DNA of 64,000 nucleotides from the NCBI RefSeq assembly GCF_026540895.1, contig NZ_JALNUR010000007.1, positions 1 to 64,000 on the forward strand, written 5' to 3'. The notes beneath the pieces are model-generated. The model ran no database searches, had not been told where the DNA came from, and saw only the letters and a list, made by a program, of their open reading frames with translations. Positions within the stretch are counted from its first letter, which is position 1. The number at the start of each line of letters is the position of its first letter. Source of the DNA: Sphingomonas sp. GM_Shp_1 (GTDB lineage Bacteria; Pseudomonadota; Alphaproteobacteria; Sphingomonadales; Sphingomonadaceae). The translations under genes and the position numbers were made by a program. Positions 36,747 to 47,240 of the stretch are shown here, piece after piece.

Positions 36747-39044
36747 ATGTCGAGGATCGGTGCGGCGCGCGGCGTGGCGATGGGAGGGATGGCCTGTGCC
36801 ATGGGGGCGATGCTGTCGGCCTGTGGCGGCGGTGGCGGCGTGCAATCGACCCCGCCGCCGCCGACCGTCACGCCAACCCCGACTCCGACCCCAACTCCGA
36901 CCACGACCCCCAGTACGACACCCACTCCCGCCCCGACGCAGAATTACGACACGGCGGGCTACCGGGCGACCAAAGGCGCAGTGTCGATGAACGCGCTGGC
37001 CGCCTATCAGCGTGGCGCGACCGGCGCGGGGGTGACGCTGGGCGTGATCGATTCGGGGCTGGATACGCGCTCAGGATTGTTCGCGGGGCGTGTCGCCACC
37101 GCTTCGACCGATCTGGCGGGAACGCGCGGGACCGGCGACGAGGACGGGCATGGCACCGCCGTCACCTTCACCGCCGCCGGGGGACGCGGCGGCGACCGGG
37201 CACAGGGGGTGGCGTTCGATTCCACCATCCTGGTGCTGCGCGCCGACGAACCGGGCAGTTGCGGGACGAGCGCCGGCACCGATGGCGGGCTGGGCGGCAA
37301 ATGCTCCTTCTCCTCCACCTCGATCGCGCGCGGGCTGGACGTCGCGCGGACGGCGGGGGCGCGGGTGGTCAACATCTCGCTGGGCTCCAACGATACGCCG
37401 CCCTCGGCGCTGCTCGCGGCGATCAACCGGGCGACCGCCGCCGGGATGGTGATCGTCATCGCCGCCGGGAATGACGGCGAGTCGGACCCCACCCTGCTCG
37501 CGCAGATCGCCAACAACGCGGCGGTGGCGCGCGGACAGATCATCGTCGCCGGGTCGGTGGGACAGAGCGGCACCATCTCCGCTTTCAGCAACCGCGCCGG
37601 ACAATCAGCGGCGCATTACCTGACCGCGCTGGGCGAGCGGGTGGAGGCACCGGACGCGACCGGCACGCGGCTGCTCTGGTCGGGCACCTCCTTCGCCGCG
37701 CCGCAGATCACCGGGGCGGCCGCCCTGCTGGCGCAGGCCTTTCCCAACCTGACCGGCGCGCAGATCGCCGACCTGCTGCTCCGCACCGCGCGCGAGGCGG
37801 GGGGCAGCGGGACCGACGGCATTTATGGTCGCGGCACGCTGGACCTGACCGCCGCCTTCCAGCCGGTCGGCGGGATGAGCGTGGCGGGCGGCACCGCCGC
37901 CGTCTCGATGAGCGTCAATGCGCGCCTGTCCCCCGCCATGGGCGATGCGCGGGTGCAGGGGCTGAACCTCGTCGCGCTGGACGGCTATGCCCGCGCCTAT
38001 CGGGTCGACCTGTCCGCCACCGTCGCACAGGCCAGCCCGCGCGCGATGCTCGCCCCCGCCCTGCTCGGCCGGATCGAGGGCGCGGCGGTCAGCGACGGCA
38101 ACCGGTCGATCGCCATGACCAGCGCGATCACGATGCCCGGCGAAGCCCGATTGCGCGCCATCGTCCCCGCCGACGCGACCGGGCCGGTGCGCCGGATCGT
38201 CGCGGGCAGCGTGACTCAGACGCTCGGCCCGCGCACCATGATCGGATTCGGCTTCGCCAGCAGCGGCGAGGCGCTGATCGCGGGCTGGACCGGACAGACG
38301 GGCGCGGCCTTTCTGCTGACCGATCCCGGCTTCGGTATCGACCGGGCGCCGCGTGCATCGGCGGCGCTGCACCGCCGATTGGGCGCATGGGGCGTCAGCA
38401 TGGCGGCGGAGAATGGCCGCTTCGCCGCCCCCGCGCCGGGCATGGTCCCGCCCGGTTACGACCAGACGAGCCTGTCGCTTGACCGCCCTGTCGGTCCGGT
38501 CGCGATGATGCTGGGCATGACCCGGCTGGCGGAGCGCTTGACCGTGCTGGGCGGCTGGTTCGGTGGCGCACTGGGACAGGCCCATGCGACCAGCTGGTTC
38601 GCCGACGCCGCCGCGCGGTGGAGCGACGAGGGCGGCTGGACGCTCGCCACCCGCTGGCGCAGCGGCTGGACCCGTGCGGAGGGCGGACTGGGCGGCGGGA
38701 TGCTCGCCAGCCGGTCCTGGTCGGTCGAGGCGGGCAAGCGCGGGCTGTTCGGCGGCGACCGGATCGACCTTCGCTTGTCCCAGCCCTTGCGGGTGACGGC
38801 GGGCGGGCTGAACCTGCGATTGCCGTCGCATTGGGACTATGCCGGGGGACAGGTCGACGGCTGGACCACCAGCCGCCTGTCGCTGTCGCCGACGGGGCGC
38901 GAGCTGCTGGTCGAGGCGCGGCATGCGGTGCCGCTGGGCGCGGGGCAATGGTCGACGCATCTCTTCTGGCGGCGCGACCCCGGCCATATCGCCGCGCTGC
39001 CGCCCGAACGGGGGCTGGCGATGAAGTATGGCTTGACCTTCTGA
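36747..39044 (+). CDS. Lipoprotein subtilisin-like protease with C-terminal domain
   Basis: Surface or secreted S8 protease (765 aa). The N terminus is a lipoprotein signal with lipobox MLSAC (Cys 26), then a Pro/Thr linker of about 30 residues (TPTPTPTPT). The subtilisin domain has Asp 102 (GVIDSGLD), His 135 (DGHGTA) and Ser 315 (GTSFAAP). Residues 370-765 form a beta-rich domain resembling the C-terminal part of autotransporter-like serine proteases, ending in Phe (KYGLTF). GAAGGGG precedes the ATG. The protein could be anchored in the outer membrane or span it; sequence alone does not say. Confidence 0.83.
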   Translation: MSRIGAARGVAMGGMACAMGAMLSACGGGGGVQSTPPPPTVTPTPTPTPTPTTTPSTTPTPAPTQNYDTAGYRATKGAVSMNALAAYQRGATGAGVTLGVIDSGLDTRSGLFAGRVATASTDLAGTRGTGDEDGHGTAVTFTAAGGRGGDRAQGVAFDSTILVLRADEPGSCGTSAGTDGGLGGKCSFSSTSIARGLDVARTAGARVVNISLGSNDTPPSALLAAINRATAAGMVIVIAAGNDGESDPTLLAQIANNAAVARGQIIVAGSVGQSGTISAFSNRAGQSAAHYLTALGERVEAPDATGTRLLWSGTSFAAPQITGAAALLAQAFPNLTGAQIADLLLRTAREAGGSGTDGIYGRGTLDLTAAFQPVGGMSVAGGTAAVSMSVNARLSPAMGDARVQGLNLVALDGYARAYRVDLSATVAQASPRAMLAPALLGRIEGAAVSDGNRSIAMTSAITMPGEARLRAIVPADATGPVRRIVAGSVTQTLGPRTMIGFGFASSGEALIAGWTGQTGAAFLLTDPGFGIDRAPRASAALHRRLGAWGVSMAAENGRFAAPAPGMVPPGYDQTSLSLDRPVGPVAMMLGMTRLAERLTVLGGWFGGALGQAHATSWFADAAARWSDEGGWTLATRWRSGWTRAEGGLGGGMLASRSWSVEAGKRGLFGGDRIDLRLSQPLRVTAGGLNLRLPSHWDYAGGQVDGWTTSRLSLSPTGRELLVEARHAVPLGAGQWSTHLFWRRDPGHIAALPPERGLAMKYGLTF

Positions 39045-39093
39045 TACGCGGTCTTGGCTGGCGGGGAGGGTTCGCCATCCCCATCTTGCCGGA

Positions 39094-40095
39094 ATGACAC
39101 GTTATTCCTTGCTCGATCTGGTGCCCGTCATCGAGGGCGGCACCGTGGCGCAGGCGCTGGCCAACGCCGCCGACCTCGCGGCCCATGCCGAGGCGGTCGG
39201 CTTCCACCGCTATTGGACCGCCGAGCATCATGGCATGGCGGGCATCGCGTCGGCCGCGACCGCCGTGGTGCTAGCGCATGTCGGGCACGCAACGAAGACC
39301 ATCCGCATCGGCGCGGGCGGCATCATGCTGCCCAACCATGCGCCGCTGACCATCGCCGAGCAGTTCGGGACGCTGGACGCGCTGTTTCCGGGCCGGATCG
39401 ACCTGGGGCTGGGCCGCGCGCCGGGATCGGACCAGCGCGTCGCGCGCGCGATGCGCCGGACGCTCGACAGCGATCCCAACGCCTTCCCGCGCGACGTGAT
39501 GGAGTTGCAAAGCTATTTCGCCGATGACGGCCAGACCGGCATCGTCGCGACGCCGGGCGCGGGCGCCCGCCCGCAAATGTGGATCCTGGGGTCGAGTCTG
39601 TACGGCGCGCAACTCGCCGCCGCGCTGGGGCTGCCCTATGCCTTCGCCTCGCACTTCGCGCCCGATGCGCTGGACGACGCGCTGGCCATCTATCGCCGCG
39701 ACTTCCGCCCCTCGGCGGTGCTCGACAAGCCCTATGCGATGGCGGGTTTCAACGTCTTCGCCGCCGATACCGACGAAGAGGCGGAATTGCTGGCGAGTTC
39801 GCAGCAGCAGGCCTTCGTCGCGCTGCGTACCGGCCGCCCCGGCAAGCTGCCCCCGCCCGTCCCCGGCTATCGCGAAAGCCTGGGCGTGCAGGGTTCGGCG
39901 ATCCTCGGGTCCGTCCTGTCCTGCTCGGCGATCGGCTCGCCACAAACGGTGGAACGCCAACTCGCCGCCTTTGTCGAGCGGACCAAGGTCGATGAGGTGA
40001 TGGTGGTGAGTGCGATCTTCGACCATGAGGCGCGCAAGCACTCTATCGGGATCGCGGCGCGGGCGATGGATGCGCTGGAGACGGTCGCGGCCTGA
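39094..40095 (+). CDS. LLM-class flavin-dependent oxidoreductase
   Basis: Bacterial luciferase-like monooxygenase-fold protein (333 aa). It opens with [14 protein letters not shown] and has [20 protein letters not shown] and [21 protein letters not shown], the usual marks of the MsnO8-like subgroup that uses FMN or F420. The substrate is unknown. A 220-base inverted repeat separates it from the convergent histidine kinase. Confidence 0.85.
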   Translation: MTRYSLLDLVPVIEGGTVAQALANAADLAAHAEAVGFHRYWTAEHHGMAGIASAATAVVLAHVGHATKTIRIGAGGIMLPNHAPLTIAEQFGTLDALFPGRIDLGLGRAPGSDQRVARAMRRTLDSDPNAFPRDVMELQSYFADDGQTGIVATPGAGARPQMWILGSSLYGAQLAAALGLPYAFASHFAPDALDDALAIYRRDFRPSAVLDKPYAMAGFNVFAADTDEEAELLASSQQQAFVALRTGRPGKLPPPVPGYRESLGVQGSAILGSVLSCSAIGSPQTVERQLAAFVERTKVDEVMVVSAIFDHEARKHSIGIAARAMDALETVAA

Positions 40096-40103
40096 TATTG
40101 GAA

Positions 40104-40322
40104 TTTCGCGCGAAGCCGCGATGACGCGAAGTGAAGAGAAAAAGGTTGGTTCGCGCGGAGGCGCGGAGAACGCGGAGGTGTCGTATCCAGTGGCACCGCC
40201 ACCCCTTCATCCTCATCGGTTTGGAAGGAAGTATTGATCTTACCGCTCGACACGCCCCCTCCGCGCCTCCGCGCCTCCGCGCGAACAAAAATATTCTTCG
40301 CGTCATCGCGGCTTCGCGTGAA
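40104..40322. repeat. Long inverted repeat, GCGGAG family copy B
   Basis: Arms of about 75 bases: left outer CGCGAAGCCGCGATGACGCG and inner CGCGCGGAGGCGCGGAGAA, right the reverse complement of both (CTCCGCGCCTCCGCGCGAA, then CGCGTCATCGCGGCTTCGCG). Almost perfect pairing; loop about 60 bases. Lies between convergent genes. Confidence 0.85.
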
Positions 40323-40340
40323 CCAGCAAGCCGGAAAACC

Positions 40341-41708
40341 CTACCCCACCGCCGCTGGAAGCCGGAGCCGCACCAGCAGTCCGCCCAGATCCTCGCTCTC
40401 CTCCAGCGAGACAGTCCCGCCGTAAATCTCCGCCACGTCGCGCACGATGGCGAGGCCCAGGCCGGTGCCCGGCTTGCCGGTGTCGAGCCGCACGCCGCGA
40501 TCGAAGATGCGCACCCGTTCGCTCTCCGGGATGCCGGTGCCGTCGTCCTCGACCAGGATTTCGACGAACCCGGCCTGCGCACCGACCGTCACGAAGACGC
40601 TGCCGCCGCCATATTTGGCCGCGTTCTCGACCAGATTGCCCAGCATCTCGTCCAGATCCTGCCGCTCGACATGGACCGCCAGATCCTTGGGGCCGTCGAT
40701 ATCGATGCGGACATGGCGATAGAGGCGGCCCACCGCGCGCTCGACCGATTCCAGGCTGGGCCAGACCTCCGCCCGGCTGTGTGCCGATCCGCGCCGCCCG
40801 ACCGCGCGGGCGCGGGCGAGATGATGGTCGACCTGCCGCCGCATCGTCCGCGCCTCGCGGATGACGGTCTCCGACAGGTCGTCGGCGCGCGCCGTCGCGG
40901 CGTTCATGATGACGGTCAGCGGGGTCTTCAGCGCATGGGCGAGGTTGCCCGCATGGCGCCGCGCCTCCTCGGCCTGTTTCTCGTTATGCTCGATGAGCGC
41001 GTTCAACTCCTCGACCATGGGCGCGACTTCGTTGGGCATGGCGTCGGAAATGCGGTTCGCCCGTCCGGCGCGCATCGCCGCGATCTCCTCACGCACCCGG
41101 CGCAAGGGGTAGAGGCCGTAGAATGTCTGCATCGCCGCCATCAGGAGCAGGCCGACGCCCAGCAACGCGAAGCTGCGGATCAGGATGCGGCGCAGCGCCC
41201 CGACCTGCGCGTCCAGTTCGGTCGTTCGCTGTGCGACCTGAAAGCGCCAGCGGACATCCGATCCGGGCAGCTTGACGTCGCGTTCGACGATGCGCAGCTT
41301 TTCTTCCGGGAACTGGGTGCTGGTATAGACGTGGATGTCATCGTCGTTGCGCGCCGGGCCATAAGCGAGCCGCCGGTCCCACAGCGACCGCGACGGGAAG
41401 GGATCATAGCCCTTGCCGGACACCTGCCAGTAGATGCCGGAGCCGGGCTCCAGAAACCCCTGATCGGCGGGCTCCCGGTTGAACCAGACCTCGCCCTGCG
41501 AATCGATTCCGGCGGACACCAGCAGCGATTTCAGCACATAGGCCTGGCGGTCGTCGAAATTCTGGGTCACCGCCGACACCAGCACCCGGTCCAACGCGAA
41601 GCCGCCGCCCGCCAGCAGGACCATGATCCACCCCGCGGCGATCAGGATCATGCGACGCGACAGCGACCCCGTGCGCAGCGTCGGGCGCGTGGTCTGACCG
41701 TCCTTCAC
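40341..41708 (-). CDS. Sensor histidine kinase, two-component system
   Basis: Inner-membrane sensor kinase (455 aa) with helices at about 20-42 and 175-196 framing a periplasmic domain of about 130 residues (two Trp-rich segments), a HAMP-like linker, the phospho-acceptor His 258 in LAHALKTPLT, and an ATPase domain with ENAAKYGGG, DDGTGIP and GTGLGLAIV. The start is a GTG. Paired with the response regulator 13 bases upstream and a PepSY protein before that, a PhoQ/BasS-like arrangement; the signal is unknown. Confidence 0.9.
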   Translation of the reverse strand: MKDGQTTRPTLRTGSLSRRMILIAAGWIMVLLAGGGFALDRVLVSAVTQNFDDRQAYVLKSLLVSAGIDSQGEVWFNREPADQGFLEPGSGIYWQVSGKGYDPFPSRSLWDRRLAYGPARNDDDIHVYTSTQFPEEKLRIVERDVKLPGSDVRWRFQVAQRTTELDAQVGALRRILIRSFALLGVGLLLMAAMQTFYGLYPLRRVREEIAAMRAGRANRISDAMPNEVAPMVEELNALIEHNEKQAEEARRHAGNLAHALKTPLTVIMNAATARADDLSETVIREARTMRRQVDHHLARARAVGRRGSAHSRAEVWPSLESVERAVGRLYRHVRIDIDGPKDLAVHVERQDLDEMLGNLVENAAKYGGGSVFVTVGAQAGFVEILVEDDGTGIPESERVRIFDRGVRLDTGKPGTGLGLAIVRDVAEIYGGTVSLEESEDLGGLLVRLRLPAAVG

Positions 41709-41721
41709 GACGTTATCCGTA

Positions 41722-42411
41722 TCAGGCCGCCGGTTCCGTCGCAGCGCCAGCCGCCGGATCGTCCAGGCTATAGCCCAGGCCCCGGATGGTGGTGATCACA
41801 TCCTGGCCCAGCTTCTTGCGGATGCGCGTCACGAACACCTCGATCGTGTTCGAATCGCGGTCGAAATCTTGGTCGTAGATATGCTCGATCAACTCGGTAC
41901 GGCTGACCACCTTGCCCTTGTGATGGAGCAGATAGCTGAGCAGCTTATATTCCTGCGCGGTCAGCTTCACCGGCTCGCCCGCCCGCGTGACCTTGCCCGA
42001 ACGGGTGTCGAGGCGAACGTCACCGGCGGTCAGCTCGGACGAGGCGTTGCCGCTGGCGCGCCGGATCAGCGCGCGCAGGCGGGCGATCAGTTCCTCGGTC
42101 TGGAAGGGCTTGGCGACATAATCGTCCGCGCCCGCGTCCAGCCCCGCCACCTTGTCCGACCAGCTGTCGCGCGCGGTCAGGACCAGGACGGGCGTGGTCT
42201 TGCCCTCTTTCCGCCAGCGGTCGAGCACGGTCAGCCCGTCGATCTCGGGCAGGCCGAGGTCGAGGACGATCGCGTCATAGCTTTCGGTCGAGCCTAGGAA
42301 ATGCCCCTCCTCGCCGTCGGTGGCGAGGTCGATGGCATAGCCCGCGCCCTCCAGCGTGGCCTTCAACTGCTGGCCGAGATTGGGCTCGTCCTCGACGATC
42401 AGAACGCGCAT
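41722..42411 (-). CDS. OmpR-family response regulator
   Basis: Response regulator (229 aa): receiver domain with Asp 51 (IVLDLGLPEIDG), Lys in VAKPF, then an OmpR-type winged-helix DNA-binding domain (LLSYLLHHKGKVVSRTELI...IEVFVTRIRKKLG). It is the partner of the downstream kinase and would bind DNA as a dimer after phosphorylation. Target genes are not identifiable. Confidence 0.93.
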   Translation of the reverse strand: MRVLIVEDEPNLGQQLKATLEGAGYAIDLATDGEEGHFLGSTESYDAIVLDLGLPEIDGLTVLDRWRKEGKTTPVLVLTARDSWSDKVAGLDAGADDYVAKPFQTEELIARLRALIRRASGNASSELTAGDVRLDTRSGKVTRAGEPVKLTAQEYKLLSYLLHHKGKVVSRTELIEHIYDQDFDRDSNTIEVFVTRIRKKLGQDVITTIRGLGYSLDDPAAGAATEPAA

Positions 42412-42450
42412 CGCAAAACTCCTATTCCCCTTCGACGAAAGCGGCGGCGA

Positions 42451-42768
42451 TCAGCCGTCGGTCCGCCCGATGATCTTGCCGGTGCGGCCATCCACTTCCA
42501 CCCAGATGACCGTCCCATTGCGCAGGAACTTCAGCGTGTAAATCTGTGCCCCCGCATCATAGTCGAAACCGATATATTGCGAATCGCGCATGGTGGGCAC
42601 GACGCGCTGTTCGATTTCCCGCAGTGACAGATTGCCTTCCTTGCGCGCCTGGAACGCACGCATCTGGTCGCCGCGACGCTGATCGGGGGCCATTCCCATC
42701 GGAGGCTCGATCATCGGCGGCGAACCCATCGGTGCGGCAAGCAGAGCCAGAAGGACGGTCATCGACAT
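42451..42768 (-). CDS. Exported PepSY-like protein, possible TCS accessory
   Basis: A 105-aa exported protein. A short hydrophobic N-terminal segment (SMTVLLALLAAPM) is followed by a mature part with SLREIEQRVVPTMRDSQYIG and DAGAQIYTLKFLRNGTVIWVEVDGRTGKIIG, the last being the PepSY beta-strand pattern. PepSY proteins often inhibit peptidases or modulate sensors in the periplasm; 39 bases before the response regulator it may regulate that system. ATG at 42768 or 42762. Confidence 0.7.
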   Translation of the reverse strand: MSMTVLLALLAAPMGSPPMIEPPMGMAPDQRRGDQMRAFQARKEGNLSLREIEQRVVPTMRDSQYIGFDYDAGAQIYTLKFLRNGTVIWVEVDGRTGKIIGRTDG

Positions 42769-42881
42769 GAAATTGGCATAGCGGTCAACCGTTGAACAGC
42801 CTCTGAATGGATCATGCAGGCCCCCGACAGCGCATGGACCGCTTGCCGGGTTCCGCATCCGCCCCTAACTGCCATATCATC

Positions 42882-44666
42882 ATGGCAGCACCCGTTCTTT
42901 CCTATGAAGACCTGGGCCTCGTACAAGGCTCGGGCTGGCTCTTCCGGCATCTCGACATCCATATCGGTCCGCGCGACCGGCTGGCGCTGATCGGGCGCAA
43001 CGGGGCGGGCAAATCGACCCTGCTCAAGCTGATCGCCGGGATCATCGATTCCGACGAGGGGCGGCGGATGATCGTGCCGGGCACGCATGTCGTCTATCTG
43101 GAGCAGGATCCCGACCTGACCGGATGCGCCACCCTGATGGACTATGCCCTGTCGGGCGAGGGCGCGCCGGAGAGTTACGAGGCGGAGGCGATCGCCGGAC
43201 AACTCGGCATCGACCTGACCCGCGACGCCTCCACCGCCAGCGGCGGCGAGAAGCGACGCGCAGCGATCGTGCGGGCGCTCGCCATGAACCCCGACGTGCT
43301 GTTGCTCGACGAGCCGACCAACCATCTGGATCTCGCCGCCATCGAGTGGCTGGAGGACTGGCTGAAGCGCTTCACCGGCGCGTTCGTGGTGATCAGCCAT
43401 GACCGCACCTTCCTGACCCGGCTGACCAAGTCGACGCTTTGGCTGGATCGCGGGCAGATGCGGCGCAACGAGGTCGGCTTCGGCGGTTTCGACGCCTGGA
43501 CCGAACAGGTCTATGCCGAGGAACAGCGCGCCGCCGAGAAGCTCGACGCCAAGCTCAAGATCGAGGAGCATTGGCTCCACCGCGGCGTCACCGCGCGGCG
43601 CAAGCGCAACCAGGGCCGTCTGGAAAAGCTGCACCAGATGCGCGCCACCCGCGCCGCGATGATCGGGCCGCAGGGCGCGGCCAAGCTCGGCATCGCCTCG
43701 GACGATGTGAAGACCAAGGAGGTCATCAAGGCCGAGCATGTCACCAAGCGCTATGGCGACCGCACGATCATCAAGGATCTGAGCCTGAAGGTCACGCGCG
43801 GCGACCGGATCGGCCTGGTCGGCGCGAACGGGGCGGGCAAGACGACGCTCCTGAAGCTGCTGACCGGCGAGATCGAGCCCGACGAGGGCAGTGTCTTCCT
43901 CGCCAAGACGCTGGACGGCGTGATCATCGACCAGCAGCGGAAATTGATGGCCCCGGAGAAGCGGGTGCGCGAGGTGCTGGCCGATGGTGGCGACTGGATC
44001 GACGTGCGCGGCGTCCGCAAGCATATCCATGGCTATCTGAAGGAGTTCCTGTTCGACCCCTCGCTGGCCGAGGCGAAGATCGGGACGCTGTCGGGCGGCG
44101 AGCGCTCGCGCCTGTTGCTGGCCCGCGAGTTCGCGCGCGAATCCAACCTGCTGGTACTGGACGAGCCGACCAACGATCTCGACCTGGAGACGCTCGACCT
44201 GTTGCAGGAGGTGATCGGCGATTATGACGGGACCGTCCTGATAGTCAGCCACGACCGCGACTTTCTGGATCGCACCGTCACGGTGACGCTGGGCCTCGAC
44301 GGGTCGGGCACGGTCGATGTGGTGGCGGGCGGCTATGCCGACTGGGTCGCCAAGCGCAAGCAGCCGTCCGAAGCGAAGAAGGCCCCAACCAAGACCGCCC
44401 CGACGCCCCCCGCCCCGGCGCAAGCGAAGACCAAGCTCAGCTACAAGGACCAGCGCGATTATGAGCTGCTGCCCAAGCGGATCGAGGAGCTGGAAGCCGG
44501 GATCGCGCGCGACGAGGCGAAGCTGGCCGACGCCGATCTCTATGCGAAGGACCCGGCGGGCTTCGACCGGCTGATGAAGGCGATCGAAAAGGCGCGGGAA
44601 GAAAAGGACGCGGCCGAGATGCGCTGGCTGGAACTGGCCGAACAGGTGGAGGCGCTGGCCGGCTGA
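42882..44666 (+). CDS. uup: ABC-F ATPase, Uup-like
   Basis: Soluble ABC-F protein (594 aa) with two ATPase domains: GRNGAGKST with SGGEKRRAAI and LLLDEPTNHLD, then GANGAGKTT with SGGERSRLLL and VLDEPTNDLD. Between them is GVTARRKRNQGRLEKLHQMR, the Uup-type linker; the C terminus has a charged coiled coil (ELLPKRIEELEAGIARDEAK). ABC-F proteins act on ribosomes; Uup is also linked to transposon excision and DNA repair in E. coli. The frame is open upstream, but the ATG at 42882 gives the conserved N terminus. Confidence 0.87.
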   Translation: MAAPVLSYEDLGLVQGSGWLFRHLDIHIGPRDRLALIGRNGAGKSTLLKLIAGIIDSDEGRRMIVPGTHVVYLEQDPDLTGCATLMDYALSGEGAPESYEAEAIAGQLGIDLTRDASTASGGEKRRAAIVRALAMNPDVLLLDEPTNHLDLAAIEWLEDWLKRFTGAFVVISHDRTFLTRLTKSTLWLDRGQMRRNEVGFGGFDAWTEQVYAEEQRAAEKLDAKLKIEEHWLHRGVTARRKRNQGRLEKLHQMRATRAAMIGPQGAAKLGIASDDVKTKEVIKAEHVTKRYGDRTIIKDLSLKVTRGDRIGLVGANGAGKTTLLKLLTGEIEPDEGSVFLAKTLDGVIIDQQRKLMAPEKRVREVLADGGDWIDVRGVRKHIHGYLKEFLFDPSLAEAKIGTLSGGERSRLLLAREFARESNLLVLDEPTNDLDLETLDLLQEVIGDYDGTVLIVSHDRDFLDRTVTVTLGLDGSGTVDVVAGGYADWVAKRKQPSEAKKAPTKTAPTPPAPAQAKTKLSYKDQRDYELLPKRIEELEAGIARDEAKLADADLYAKDPAGFDRLMKAIEKAREEKDAAEMRWLELAEQVEALAG

Positions 44667-44684
44667 TCCCCCGCCCGCCGCGCG

Positions 44685-46004
44685 CTATCCGGTGATGCGC
44701 GCGGTCGCCACGGCGTTCTGGAACAGCCTGTCGAGCGCGCCGTAAATATCCTGGTCGGTCGTGACCTTGGTGTAGAGGCCGGACGAGGCGCAGGCCTTGA
44801 GGGCGGGTTCGATCTTGTACAGACGCGGCTTCACATTGTCCTGCGACCACTTATCGCCGTCCATCGATTCCGGCAGATACTCGGTATAGAGGATCGCGAT
44901 CCGCACGTTGCGGTTCTTGATCATGTCGCATTTGGCGGTATCGAAAGCCACCTCGGGCACGCCCCCGGATCGCTGTTCGTCACGCATGCCATCGGTGATG
45001 ATAAACAGCACGGCCTGGGGCGCCGCCTTTCCGATGCCGTTGCCCGGATCATCGATGGTCGCATTCATCTGATCCATCGCATCGCTGCTGCCCGTATCCT
45101 GATCGTTGAAACCGACTTCGGTCGATTTGCAGGCCTGTGTCGGGCAGAGGTTGCTATAGAAAAGCGATGGGGTGAGATTGGCCGTCTTGCTCGCGGCCAG
45201 TTTCATATTCCCGGTCTTGGGTTGCAGGATCGAATATCCGCCGCGCCCCCGGAAGGATGCGATCGTGATGCGATAGTTCGCGCCATTCTTGCTGGACGTG
45301 TTGGTCGCATTCGTCGTCAGCTTGGAAACAGCCGTTCCTTCGTCGTCGATGCGCAGCGACAATCCATAGGATTTGGCGACGCCATACAGGTCGGTCGTCT
45401 TCCCATTGGCATCGATACCCGTCAGATCATTGGTCGAATGACAGGCGAACTTGCAGCCCTTTCCGTTGCTCGCCGCGACCTTGGCCAGACCGGCGCTCGT
45501 CGTCGGCAGCGCCATCGAGCCGGATACGTCCAGCAGCATGTAGAAATCGATATCGGGCGCGACGGCGTTGGTCGTCGCCGATCTGCCCGAAACGGTCAGG
45601 GTATCGATGCCCAGGATGCGGGCGAAGACGTTGTTCGACACACCCCTGTAACTGACCGTCGCGGTCCGGCGGCCATTGGCGTCGGTCGGTGCCTGGATCG
45701 TCACGTTGGACAGGGTGATGCCGCCCGACTTGATCAGCCCCGCCGCTTGCAGGTTGAAGAAGGCGCGAGCGATATCGGCGGCATATGCGTCATCCACCCG
45801 CATCGCGCTCTTGCTGACCGCCAGAAGCGCGGCGGCATCGGCGATGGCGTTCAGCTTGGTCTGCGCCTTCATCGCCCGGGCATAGTCGACGCCCATGCCG
45901 ATCGAGCATGTCAGGATCGGCAAGGTCAGCGCAAACATCATCAGGACGTTGCCGCCCCGCTGGCGCAGCAGCGTCCGGAGCGCGCGGGGATGCACGAGCG
46001 TCAT
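44685..46004 (-). CDS. TadG-like protein with von Willebrand A domain
   Basis: Pilus-assembly-related protein (439 aa) with an N-terminal TadE/G-type segment (LRQRGGNVLMMFALTLPILTCSIGMGVDYARAMK) and a von Willebrand A domain holding the metal-binding DVSGSM motif (FYMLLDVSGSMA). Several Cys residues near the vWA domain could form disulfides. It is the last of three linked pilin-like genes. The GTG at 46010 overlaps the upstream stop (GTGA), but the ATG at 46004 gives a more typical start; either is possible. Confidence 0.83.
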   Translation of the reverse strand: MTLVHPRALRTLLRQRGGNVLMMFALTLPILTCSIGMGVDYARAMKAQTKLNAIADAAALLAVSKSAMRVDDAYAADIARAFFNLQAAGLIKSGGITLSNVTIQAPTDANGRRTATVSYRGVSNNVFARILGIDTLTVSGRSATTNAVAPDIDFYMLLDVSGSMALPTTSAGLAKVAASNGKGCKFACHSTNDLTGIDANGKTTDLYGVAKSYGLSLRIDDEGTAVSKLTTNATNTSSKNGANYRITIASFRGRGGYSILQPKTGNMKLAASKTANLTPSLFYSNLCPTQACKSTEVGFNDQDTGSSDAMDQMNATIDDPGNGIGKAAPQAVLFIITDGMRDEQRSGGVPEVAFDTAKCDMIKNRNVRIAILYTEYLPESMDGDKWSQDNVKPRLYKIEPALKACASSGLYTKVTTDQDIYGALDRLFQNAVATARITG

Positions 46005-46006
46005 CG

Positions 46007-46558
46007 TCACCGACAGTCCGTGCAGTCGATCTCGTCGGTGTTGCGCGGGATCATGTAGAGCGAATCCTTCAGCGTCAGCGGCCCGATCGCCCCGAAGGAA
46101 CTCGGCGGGGTATAGGCATAGGTGACTTCGGCGAAGAGCAGATAGGACGACGAATAAGCGAGCATTTCGCTGGGCACGGTGATCCGGCTGCCGGGATTGT
46201 AGCGGGTGGTGTTGAGCCCCCTGCTCCACTTCACCGTCGCCTGGCCGTTCGCGATGGCGATCTCCGTGACGCGGATCGTCGCCGCGCTGGCGGCATAGGG
46301 CAGCAGCACCTGGGTCGCGAGTTGCAGATCGTCGTCCACTTCGCTCGCCGAGATCGTGCCGGTGGTGTTCTGCGAAATCAGGTCGCCCGCCGCACGGGTG
46401 GCGATTGTCACCTTGCGGTTGCAGGCGATACCGTCCTGAAGCTGAACCCCGCCCAGATAGAGGATCAGCATCACCGGCAGGGTCAGCGCGAATTCGACCA
46501 TCGCGACCCCGTCCCTGTCACCCAGCGCGGCAACGCATCGCGACCCCCGGCGGATCAC
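46007..46558 (-). CDS. TadE-like minor pilin
   Basis: A 183-aa pilin-like protein: DGVAMVEFALTLPVMLILYLGG at residues 16-37 is the TadE signature with Glu at position +5 of the processed form. The rest is a beta-rich periplasmic domain with paired Cys at the end (EIDCTDCR). Its start overlaps the upstream TadE stop (46555-46558) and its stop the following TadG start, so all three are translated together. No core Tad machinery is in the window. Confidence 0.8.
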   Translation of the reverse strand: MIRRGSRCVAALGDRDGVAMVEFALTLPVMLILYLGGVQLQDGIACNRKVTIATRAAGDLISQNTTGTISASEVDDDLQLATQVLLPYAASAATIRVTEIAIANGQATVKWSRGLNTTRYNPGSRITVPSEMLAYSSSYLLFAEVTYAYTPPSSFGAIGPLTLKDSLYMIPRNTDEIDCTDCR

Positions 46559-47136
46559 GTATAGGCCTCCGACTTGGAGACCGATGTCGCCATCAGCACC
46601 GTCTGCCCGGTCCCGCGCGCCTTCAGGTCGGCGGTCGGGGCGATCTGCATCGGCCAGAGATAGATGAAGCGGATCATCACCAGCGACCCTTGCGCGCCCA
46701 GATCATAGGAAAAGCTGTTGGTCGGCTTTCCCTTGGCATCGAAGGTCAGGGTCATGGCATGGCCGCCCAACCCGGCACCGGTCGTCGCGCTCTTCACATC
46801 GACATATAGCCGCGAGCACGACATGAACGAGGGCAGCGCGGCGCATCCGTTCTTGCGGAAACGCTCGGCAAGCTGCGCCTTGGTCATGCCCGCGCCGCTG
46901 CCCTGGATATCGCTGGCCTGGGTCTGGCCGGTGACGACGCCGCGCGCCGCCACCTCGACCGCGCTTTCCAGCGTTTCCTGCGCCAGATAGGCCAGGCTGG
47001 TCTGGAGGATCGCCAGCAACAGCGCGATGAACGGGGTCGCGACCAGTGCGAATTCGATGATCGCCGCCCCCCGTCGATCGGCAAGGATCGACGACCGGTG
47101 GCCTGAACGGCGGCGCGGTAAGGGGGGAAAAGGCAT
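46555..47136 (-). CDS. TadE-like minor pilin, first copy
   Basis: A 193-aa protein with the TadE motif DRRGAAIIEFALVATPFIAL after a short Arg-rich leader, a helix, and a disordered or beta-rich rest including two Cys (NGCAALPSFMSC). First gene of the TadE-TadE-TadG unit. The ATG at 47136 is chosen; a GTG at 47163 would add nine residues. Neither has a strong ribosome site. Confidence 0.75.
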   Translation of the reverse strand: MPFPPLPRRRSGHRSSILADRRGAAIIEFALVATPFIALLLAILQTSLAYLAQETLESAVEVAARGVVTGQTQASDIQGSGAGMTKAQLAERFRKNGCAALPSFMSCSRLYVDVKSATTGAGLGGHAMTLTFDAKGKPTNSFSYDLGAQGSLVMIRFIYLWPMQIAPTADLKARGTGQTVLMATSVSKSEAYT

Positions 47137-47240
47137 GGCCGGGCGATTTTCTTTCCTGCCCACTATGGCCAGGATTCGTTAAACTTCGGCAAACATCTTA
47201 GCTTGCGTCAAGAATCCGGCGGGCCGCCGAAGGCCCGACC

